This document shows positions 1-5,138 of a DNA stretch of 5,138 nt, piece after piece. Position 1 is the first letter of the stretch; each line of letters begins with the position of its first letter. Source of the DNA: Steroidobacteraceae bacterium (GTDB lineage Bacteria > Pseudomonadota > Gammaproteobacteria > Steroidobacterales > Steroidobacteraceae); assembly GCA_013044085.1 (NCBI GenBank), contig JABEVI010000084.1:1-5138 (forward strand), written 5' to 3'. The notes below the pieces were generated by a model. The model searched no databases, was not told the origin of the DNA, and worked only from the letters and a program-made list of their open reading frames with translations. The position numbers were made by a program, and so were the translations under genes.

Positions 1-1
1 C

Positions 2-1153
2 ACCGCGCGCGGTGTTCTTGCCGACAAGCCGGCACCGCTCGGTGCGGATCTGCCGTGGCGGGATGCCCGCATGCTCGCCGACGTGCTCGAACGGGTGAAG
101 GAGAACTACGTCGAACCGGTCGATGACCACCGACTTCTGCAGGCGGCCATCCGTGGCATGGTCGCCTCGCTCGACCCGTATTCGGAGTACTTGGACCGCA
201 ACGCCTTCGCGCAACTGAAGATCAACAGCGTCGGCGAATACTCAGGCGTCGGACTGGAAGTGTCGATGCAGGACGAAGAGGTCATCATCGTCTCGGTATT
301 CACGAATTCACCGGCCGCCGCGGCCGGCTTGCGTCCGGGCGACGTGATCGCGACGATCGACGGTGTGCCGGTCACGAACGCAAGTCTCGCCGAAACGATC
401 GACCGCATGCGCGGCAAGGCCGGCACGACGGTGCGGATCGGCATTTTGCGTGGCACGAGCGACACGCCGGTGCAATATACGGTCAAGCGCGGCCGAGTCG
501 ACTTGCGCAGCGTCCGCTCGCTGCTGCTTGCGCCGGGCTTCGGTTACCTGCGCATCGCACAGTTCAGCGAGGAGACCGGCGCCGATGTGAAGGCGGCCAT
601 CGAGTCCCTGCGCAAGGCCAATGGCGGGCCGCTGAGAGGTCTCGTCCTCGACCTGCGCGATAATCCGGGCGGCGTTCTCGACGGCGCGGTCTCGGTCGCC
701 GACGACTTCCTCGACGGCGGCGTCATCGTCACCGCGCGGGGACGCACGCCGGATGCGAATTTCGAGATGGACGCGACCCCGGGCGACAAGCTCTCGAACG
801 CGCCGATCGTCGTGTTGGTCGACGGCGGCTCGGCCTCCGCGGCGGAGATCGTTGCCGGAGCCCTCAAGGATCATCATCGGGCGACGTTGATGGGCCAGCG
901 GACTTTCGGCAAGGGTTCGGTGCAAACGGTGATGAGGCTGCCAGGCGGGCGAGCGTTGAAGTTGACGACCTCGCTGTACTACACACCCTCCGGCGTCTCC
1001 ATCAATCACAAGGGCCTCGTCCCGAACATCGTGCTCAAGCCGCCCGCGAACGGCCCGGTGGGAGTCCCCGACAGCGTCGCCGGCATCAAGGCCGACCCCG
1101 AAGTGCGGCGCGCGCTGCAGCACTTGCGCCGCCAGGCCGCGACCCGGACTTGA
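2..1153 (+). CDS. ctpA: Carboxy-terminal processing protease, S41 family (5' partial)
   Basis: Periplasmic serine protease of the Ctp/Prc family, which trims or degrades envelope proteins from their C-termini. The frame is open to the left edge, so the true start and signal peptide lie outside; the ATG at 71 is internal, because the sequence before it already reads like the usual lead-in to the helical N-terminal region. Numbering from that Met: N-terminal helical segment with the typical DPYSEYLD at about 35-42, PDZ domain about 54-140, and S41 catalytic core about 145-325. The core carries DLRDNPGG (194-201), GGSASAAEI (252-260) and FGKGSVQ (279-285). The catalytic set is Ser256 and Lys281 with Gln285; the 25-residue Ser-Lys spacing is the one known for Prc and CtpB. 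The C-terminus looks complete. About 383 residues are visible against roughly 430-480 for the family. A cyclase gene follows after 7 bases. Family assignment is firm; the exact substrate is unknown. Confidence 0.95.
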   Translation, partial: TARGVLADKPAPLGADLPWRDARMLADVLERVKENYVEPVDDHRLLQAAIRGMVASLDPYSEYLDRNAFAQLKINSVGEYSGVGLEVSMQDEEVIIVSVFTNSPAAAAGLRPGDVIATIDGVPVTNASLAETIDRMRGKAGTTVRIGILRGTSDTPVQYTVKRGRVDLRSVRSLLLAPGFGYLRIAQFSEETGADVKAAIESLRKANGGPLRGLVLDLRDNPGGVLDGAVSVADDFLDGGVIVTARGRTPDANFEMDATPGDKLSNAPIVVLVDGGSASAAEIVAGALKDHHRATLMGQRTFGKGSVQTVMRLPGGRALKLTTSLYYTPSGVSINHKGLVPNIVLKPPANGPVGVPDSVAGIKADPEVRRALQHLRRQAATRT

Positions 1154-1155
1154 GG
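1152..1155 (+). promoter_or_regulatory. Ribosome binding site of the cyclase gene
   Basis: GAGG overlaps the TGA stop of the upstream protease gene and sits 5 bases before the ATG at 1161. It supports that start and suggests translational coupling of the two genes. The match is short, so confidence is moderate. Confidence 0.5.
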
Positions 1156-1160
1156 CCGGC

Positions 1161-2159
1161 ATGCGCAGCATCCGCTCGATCGAGATTCTGTGTCTCGCAC
1201 TCGCCGCGCTGGTTTTGGTTTGGTCGAGGGCTCTGAGCGCGCATCTTTGGCCGATCCTCGCGCTGCTGGCGGCGTTTGCGGCACTGATCCTCGCGTTCCG
1301 CTCACGCCGCTTCCTGCCGGGTCGCACCCGCGTGCGCTTGCTGACCGAGTCCTGGTCGATGGTCGTGTTCGTGAGCGGTGTGCTCTGGTTCACCGGCCGG
1401 GCGCACAGCGCCCTGATCAACCTGTACCTGCTGCCCCTCATGTTGAGCGCGCTCACCCTCGGGCGGTTCGTGACGATGCTGCAGGTTGGGGCGGTGTTCG
1501 TTTGCTATCTGCTTCTCGCCGCGGCGACCCCCGGCTTCGACCTGCTGTCGCTCGCCATGGCCGGTCGCGCCGTGGGCGTACTCGCACCGCTGCTGCTGGT
1601 GGGGTACCTGACCGCGACGCTCGCCGCCGACATCAACGAGGCGCGACAACGCCTCGAGAGCCTTGCTCACGAGGATCCGCTGACCGGCCTGTTGAATCTG
1701 CGCAGCTTCAACGACCTTTGGCAGCGCGAACACCGGTCCCGTGAACGCGGCCGCGAGCCCTATGCGCTGCTCTTCGTCGACATCAATCATCTCGACAAAA
1801 TCAACGAGGAGTTCGGCCGCGACGCCGGAGACAAGGCGCTCACGCTGGTGGCCAATTGCATTCAGCGCAGCATTCGCAGCAGCGACCGCGCCGCCCGATG
1901 CGGTGGCGACGAATTCGCCGTGCTGCTGCCGGCCGCGACCGCCGAGGTTGCCACCGCGGTCGCCAACCGGATGCGTAACAGCGTCTACAAGACGACGCTC
2001 GACCTACGTTCGCGAATGATTCGCTGTAGCGTTTCCATCGGCATGGCGATCTATCCCTCGGACGCCTTCGAGCCGCGTGAGCTGCAAAGCGTCGCCGAGC
2101 ACCAGATGTATCGCGACAAGGAATTGCGCCGGGCCCCGGGGTCACCCGCGAGTGGCTGA
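1161..2159 (+). CDS. Membrane-bound diguanylate cyclase (GGDEF domain)
   Basis: Predicted to make the second messenger c-di-GMP from two GTP at the inner membrane. The N-terminal half shows six hydrophobic segments, at about residues 7-22, 28-46, 65-79, 82-100, 103-121 and 135-156. The Arg-rich loop after the second (48-59) and the even number of segments put both the N-terminus and the catalytic domain in the cytoplasm. A short helical linker (about 157-170) leads into a GGDEF domain starting at DPLTGLLN (172-179). GGDEF is intact at 248-252. Asp207, Asn215, Asp224, Lys320 and Arg324 fall at the PleD metal-, guanine- and phosphate-contact positions. RSSD (239-242) matches the RxxD product-inhibition site. 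Deviations: Leu and Asp replace the usual Phe and Lys in the substrate loop (210-213). I recognise no named sensor domain in the membrane part. No EAL or HD-GYP domain is present. The gene lies 7 bases after the protease gene, probably cotranscribed. Activity is inferred from intact residues. Confidence 0.93.
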   Translation: MRSIRSIEILCLALAALVLVWSRALSAHLWPILALLAAFAALILAFRSRRFLPGRTRVRLLTESWSMVVFVSGVLWFTGRAHSALINLYLLPLMLSALTLGRFVTMLQVGAVFVCYLLLAAATPGFDLLSLAMAGRAVGVLAPLLLVGYLTATLAADINEARQRLESLAHEDPLTGLLNLRSFNDLWQREHRSRERGREPYALLFVDINHLDKINEEFGRDAGDKALTLVANCIQRSIRSSDRAARCGGDEFAVLLPAATAEVATAVANRMRNSVYKTTLDLRSRMIRCSVSIGMAIYPSDAFEPRELQSVAEHQMYRDKELRRAPGSPASG

Positions 2160-2189
2160 TAAAAATCCGTCAATTGCGTCGCAAAGCTC

Positions 2190-2217
2190 TTGCGCATCCT
2201 GATCCAGGCGTTACAGT
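2190..2217 (+). promoter_or_regulatory. Weak sigma70-like promoter candidate before pbpG
   Basis: In the 85-base gap between the cyclase and pbpG, TTGCGC (2190-2195) and TACAGT (2212-2217) are separated by 16 bases. They match the -35 and -10 consensus at 3 of 6 and 4 of 6 positions. The gap is visibly richer in A/T than the genes around it, as expected of a promoter region, but the boxes themselves are weak and could be chance. No clear operator or riboswitch was seen in the gap. Confidence 0.25.
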
Positions 2218-2232
2218 TGGCGCCAATAGAAC

Positions 2233-2238
2233 AAAGGA
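2233..2238 (+). promoter_or_regulatory. Ribosome binding site of pbpG
   Basis: AAAGGA lies 6 bases before the ATG at 2245. It is a good Shine-Dalgarno match with good spacing and fixes the start, which is followed at once by a signal peptide. Confidence 0.75.
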
Positions 2239-2244
2239 AACCCC

Positions 2245-3129
2245 ATGGCAGTCAATGACAACCGCCGACTCGGTGCAGCGGTGCTTTGCAGTTTGCTGGC
2301 GCCGTTTCTGCTCTGCGCGCCGCTGCTTGCACGACCGCTTCACCGCCACGTCTTTCGCGGTCCGGGCGTTCGCTCGAGCGCCGCGCTGGTGATCGAGACG
2401 CGCAATGCGCGGGTGCTGTACGCGAAGCGGCCCGAGGCCGTGCAGCCGATCGCGTCGATCACGAAACTGATGACCGCACTGGTCGTGCTCGGCGCCCGGC
2501 AGCCTCTCGATCAACGCATCACGATCAAGCCGTCGGACCGGATACACGGCAAGGGTTGGTTCTCGCGCCTGAAGGTCGGTACGACGCTGACGCGACGCGA
2601 TCTGCTGCATCTGGCCCTGATGTCCTCGGAGAACCGGGCTGCACGCACGCTGGCGGACAACTACCCCGGAGGATTCGCCGCCGCGATCCGGGCGATGAAT
2701 GCGAAGGCGAGGGCGCTCGGCATGTTCCACACGCATTTCGCCGATCCGACGGGACTGACCCGGCGCAATGTCTCGACCCCCGGAGATTTGGCGAAGCTGG
2801 TGATCGCCGCCTCGCACAATCCCATCATCCGGGAATTCTCGACTGCGCGACGCTATGAGGTGCGGGTGCGCCACCGGATGGTGCGATTCGGCACCACCGA
2901 CGGACTCGTCGCCGACCGGGCCTGGAGGATCATCGTGCAGAAGACCGGGTTCATCAACGCCGCCGGTCATTGCCTGGTCATGGAGACCGTCATCGACGGT
3001 CGCAGGATCGTGATCGTGCTGCTCGATTCATGGGGCAGATACACCCGCGTCGCCGACGCGATCCGTGTCCGTCGGTGGCTCGAGTCGCGCGGCCTGGGTG
3101 AACGGGCAACGCGCCTGTCGATGCGCTAG
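2245..3129 (+). CDS. pbpG: D-alanyl-D-alanine endopeptidase, PBP7/PbpG type (S11 family)
   Basis: Low-molecular-mass penicillin-binding protein acting in the periplasm. The PBP7 family cuts the D-Ala to meso-diaminopimelate cross-links of peptidoglycan. A Sec-type signal peptide covers about residues 1-29 (basic NRR, hydrophobic 10-28, likely cut after Ala29). All three penicilloyl-enzyme motifs are present: SITK (Ser71 nucleophile, Lys74), SEN (128-130) and KTG (233-235). The surroundings IASITKLMTA, SSENRAA and KTGFINAAGHCLVM are typical of PBP7 rather than of PBP5/6. The protein ends about 60 residues after KTG, without the C-terminal beta domain and amphipathic anchor of PBP5, so it is likely soluble or loosely bound. 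Its 294 residues fit the family (about 310 in E. coli). The start is supported by a good ribosome binding site. The gene ends in tandem TAGTAG and overlaps the convergent receptor gene by 4 bases. A carboxypeptidase role is the main alternative. Confidence 0.94.
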   Translation: MAVNDNRRLGAAVLCSLLAPFLLCAPLLARPLHRHVFRGPGVRSSAALVIETRNARVLYAKRPEAVQPIASITKLMTALVVLGARQPLDQRITIKPSDRIHGKGWFSRLKVGTTLTRRDLLHLALMSSENRAARTLADNYPGGFAAAIRAMNAKARALGMFHTHFADPTGLTRRNVSTPGDLAKLVIAASHNPIIREFSTARRYEVRVRHRMVRFGTTDGLVADRAWRIIVQKTGFINAAGHCLVMETVIDGRRIVIVLLDSWGRYTRVADAIRVRRWLESRGLGERATRLSMR

Positions 3130-3136
3130 TAGCGCA
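3122..3136. repeat. Perfect palindrome over the convergent stop codons
   Basis: TGCGCTA and TAGCGCA form a perfect 7-base inverted repeat around one central G at 3129. It contains the stop codons of both convergent genes. The transcript from either strand could fold into a small hairpin (5-base stem TGCGC/GCGCA with a 5-base loop). No T-run follows on either strand, so it is not a standard intrinsic terminator. It may help protect or separate the two 3' ends, or may be incidental. Confidence 0.5.
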
Positions 3137-5138
3137 CGGTGAGGTGCACGCCCCAGGTGCGCGGATCGCCGAGCTGTGTGTACAGCGTGTTTGGGAAGTT
3201 CGGCGGCTGATCGCCGAAATAGAAGCCGCGCACGGTGTAATTCTTGTCGAGCAGATTGCGGACCCAGAGGTTGACGTCGTAGCGCGCATTGGACCAGCCG
3301 AGCTTGATGTTCGCGAGGCCGTAAGGACGTGAACGCGTCGGATTCGGCGGCAGATCGTAGTAGAAGCCGCCCATGCCGGTCACATCGATCCGCAGATACG
3401 GACCACGCGGATCGCGCCAGGTGGCATTCACAGCCGCCTGCCAGTCGGGTGCATGCGGCAGCGCCCTTGCAGGAAGAACTACGCCGTTCTGAACGAAACC
3501 GCTGTATTGGGTCTGCAACCAGCCGAGCGCGGCACCGAGCGTGAGGGTGCGGGTCGCGCGCGCGCGCACACTGCTTTCCAGGCCGTAGGAATAGCCTGAG
3601 CGGGCATTGCCCGTGTAGAAAACGAAGGTGTTCGGGTCGTTCGCCACGAGCTGCGTGCCGGTCTTCAGCTGCGGCGAGTAGCGGCGCATGTAGAAGAGCG
3701 AGGTGTCGGTCTGCAGCCTGCCGTTGGCGGTTTCGAGCTTGTGACCGATCTCGTAGTTCAGCAGTGACTCGGGGCCGAAGCTGAGCTCGTTCGCCGGCAG
3801 GCCCTGGCTCAAATTGAACCCGCCCGCCTTGTAGCCGCGAGACACCAGCGCGTAGACATGTTCGCCGCGGCTCAGCGCGTAGTCGATCGAAACATGGCCG
3901 CCCCACATGTTGTCGGCCGGATCGAAGGCGTTGCTGGTCGACGGCGCGCCGACATTCGTCGTCAGATCGGCGTAGCGGGCCGTGCGCCGCTCACCGCGCA
4001 CGCCGATCGACCAGCGGGCGCGCGGACTCAGATCGCCGTCGAGTTCGCCGTATAGCGCGCCGTTGCGGGAGCGGTAGCGGCTGGTCAACACCGAGTCGGT
4101 CGTCGATGAGTAGCCGCCGATCGGATCGACGTAGATCCCGAGGTTCGTGTCGGTGAGCCCCTCGCGCAGCTCGAACGTATAGACGCCGACCAACCAACGC
4201 AATCCGTGTTTGCGGTTCGAGGCGAGACGCAGCTCGAGGCTGCGGGTCGAGCGATCACGCGCCTGGAACTCGCTGTATTGATAGGTATAGGGCGCCCAGA
4301 GTTGCGGGTTTCCCCAGTCACCGTCGTAGCCATAGCCGATCAGCGAACGCGCATAGGTCGCGATCGTGGTGAGCGTCGTCCGGCGCCAACCGCGGTAGAT
4401 CGCGTGCAGCGAGATGCCGGTGGAGTGCTGCACGTCCTCGCCCGGCTGGTCCGACTGCGTGGTGCGCGAGTTGTCGATTGCCCATGCATCGTAGCCGTTG
4501 TTGATGGCGACGTGCATGACGGTCAGGTCGACCTTCAGCTTCTTGTCGGGCGTGTAGCGCCAACGTCCGCGCACCGTCGTCTCATCGCGGTTGTTGGTGT
4601 TGTTGCGGCCCAGGTAAGCATTGCGGTAGAAGCCGTTGCTGACGTAGCGCTGCGCGGCGAGGCGAAACGCCGAGTGCAGTCCCGCAACCGGCCCGGTGAT
4701 CACCCCACCGTAGGAGCGCATGCCATAGTCGCCTGCATCGAGCTCGACACGGCCGCCGAACTTCTCGGACGGCGCCTCGCTCTGCACGTAGATCAGCCCG
4801 GCGAGCGCGTTCGCCCCGTACAGTGTCGCCTGGGGTCCGCGCAGCACTTCCACCCGGGCGATATCGAACATCGTCGCCGCGCTGCCCAGGCCGCTGAAAT
4901 CGACGTCGTCGATCAGGAAGCCGACCGACGGGTTCGGCGCGCCCTGGTATTGTTCGAGCTCGCCGATTCCGCGGATCTGGAAATAGCGCGGGCGCGACGT
5001 GTCGCCGGACCAGTTCAGGTTCGGGACGAGCGGTAGCACGTCCTCGAAGTGCTGTTGTCCTGCCGCACGCAGCGTGCGGGCATCGAGGACCGTGGCGCTG
5101 CCCGGCAACCGTAGATCGGGTACCGAGCGCATCGTCGC
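3126..5138 (-). CDS. TonB-dependent outer-membrane receptor (5' partial)
   Basis: Outer-membrane beta-barrel transporter that imports a ligand with energy from TonB-ExbB-ExbD. The frame is open to the right edge (two further codons, Ala-Thr, before the Met at 5132), so signal peptide and TonB box lie outside and that Met is probably internal. Ala-Thr fits the common VTAT lead-in to the plug. Numbering from Met: plug domain about 1-120, with IRGIGE (53-58), SVGFLIDDVDFSG (69-81) and the plug signature VEVLRGPQATLYGANALAG (94-112). The barrel spans about 125-668, with late-strand motifs such as YALVSRGYKAGGFN (427-440) and NLWVRNLLDKNYTVRGFY (621-638). It ends in aromatic Tyr668, as expected for BAM-inserted barrels. 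About 670 residues are visible, against 700-800 usual. No neighbour reveals the ligand; siderophore, vitamin, sugar or other substrates remain possible. The gene converges on pbpG with a 4-base overlap. Confidence 0.95.
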   Translation of the reverse strand, partial: ATMRSVPDLRLPGSATVLDARTLRAAGQQHFEDVLPLVPNLNWSGDTSRPRYFQIRGIGELEQYQGAPNPSVGFLIDDVDFSGLGSAATMFDIARVEVLRGPQATLYGANALAGLIYVQSEAPSEKFGGRVELDAGDYGMRSYGGVITGPVAGLHSAFRLAAQRYVSNGFYRNAYLGRNNTNNRDETTVRGRWRYTPDKKLKVDLTVMHVAINNGYDAWAIDNSRTTQSDQPGEDVQHSTGISLHAIYRGWRRTTLTTIATYARSLIGYGYDGDWGNPQLWAPYTYQYSEFQARDRSTRSLELRLASNRKHGLRWLVGVYTFELREGLTDTNLGIYVDPIGGYSSTTDSVLTSRYRSRNGALYGELDGDLSPRARWSIGVRGERRTARYADLTTNVGAPSTSNAFDPADNMWGGHVSIDYALSRGEHVYALVSRGYKAGGFNLSQGLPANELSFGPESLLNYEIGHKLETANGRLQTDTSLFYMRRYSPQLKTGTQLVANDPNTFVFYTGNARSGYSYGLESSVRARATRTLTLGAALGWLQTQYSGFVQNGVVLPARALPHAPDWQAAVNATWRDPRGPYLRIDVTGMGGFYYDLPPNPTRSRPYGLANIKLGWSNARYDVNLWVRNLLDKNYTVRGFYFGDQPPNFPNTLYTQLGDPRTWGVHLTVRY
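3555..3571. repeat. Alternating purine-pyrimidine (CG)n tract inside the receptor gene
   Basis: Seventeen strictly alternating bases, CGCGCGCGCGCGCACAC, encode part of a barrel strand (Val-Arg-Ala-Arg-Ala-Thr on the minus strand). About six CG units make it a modest slippage or Z-DNA-prone site. In such GC-rich DNA with Ala/Arg codons it may be plain coding sequence. Confidence 0.45.

Noticed and set aside
1..14. Perfect 14-base palindrome CACCGCGCGCGGTG.
   Set aside because: It lies inside the protease coding frame, is pure GC-rich sequence and occurs only once that I could see; likely chance.
71..73. ATG as the start of the protease gene.
   Set aside because: The frame stays open to the left edge, the residues before it fit the family, and no signal peptide follows it, though this protein must be exported.
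308..1456. Long open frame on the minus strand (382 codons) opposite the protease and the start of the cyclase.
   Set aside because: It is antisense to a protein with full catalytic motifs, is very rich in Arg/Ala, and shows no domain; typical of high-GC shadow frames.
2129..2170. Possible terminator after the cyclase (GC-rich stretch followed by a run of A).
   Set aside because: Only short, mismatched stems can be drawn, and there is no T-run on the coding strand.
2305..2318. Possible lipoprotein signal at Cys24 of PbpG.
   Set aside because: The residues before the Cys are Phe-Leu-Leu, which does not fit a lipobox; an ordinary signal peptide fits better.
2170..2970. Open frame of 266 codons on the minus strand opposite pbpG.
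   Set aside because: It overlaps a gene with all three PBP motifs, and its composition is shadow-like.
4206..5036. Open frame of 276 codons on the plus strand opposite the receptor gene.
   Set aside because: It lies wholly antisense to a clear TonB-dependent receptor and has no recognisable motif or ribosome binding site.
5130..5132. ATG (minus strand) as the start of the receptor gene.
   Set aside because: It would place the plug domain at the very N-terminus with no signal peptide or TonB box; the frame continues past the window edge.

Overview
The window looks like a piece of chromosome from a high-GC Gram-negative bacterium, most likely a gammaproteobacterium of the Xanthomonadales/Steroidobacter-like type. 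This rests on strong G/C bias at third codon positions, an outer-membrane TonB-dependent receptor, a PBP7-type periplasmic endopeptidase and a Ctp-type processing protease. The taxonomic placement is an inference from protein style; no GC value or search was computed.

Layout: four genes fill almost the whole window. (1) A carboxy-terminal processing protease (S41 family), cut off at its 5' end by the window edge, runs rightward to 1153. (2) Seven bases later, probably in the same operon, comes a membrane-bound diguanylate cyclase with six predicted transmembrane segments and a GGDEF domain (1161-2159). (3) After an 85-base gap with a clear ribosome binding site and a weak promoter candidate comes a PBP7/PbpG-type D-alanyl-D-alanine endopeptidase (2245-3129). 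(4) Converging on it from the right is a TonB-dependent outer-membrane receptor, cut off at its 5' end by the window edge (3126-5138, minus strand). The 3' ends of genes 3 and 4 overlap by four bases (CTAG), so that one tetranucleotide supplies a TAG stop on each strand. No intergenic stretch exceeds 300 bases.

Function: all four products act in or at the cell envelope. The Ctp protease and the PBP7-like enzyme both belong to peptidoglycan turnover and its quality control. The diguanylate cyclase would turn an unknown membrane or periplasmic cue into c-di-GMP. The receptor would import an unidentified ligand using TonB energy. No mobile element, CRISPR array, tRNA, rRNA, phage gene or defence system was seen. 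The window reads as ordinary core-type chromosome, and I found no convincing new system. The points worth a second look are the protease-cyclase pairing, the uncharacterised six-helix sensor and altered substrate loop of the cyclase, and the palindrome over the shared stop codons.
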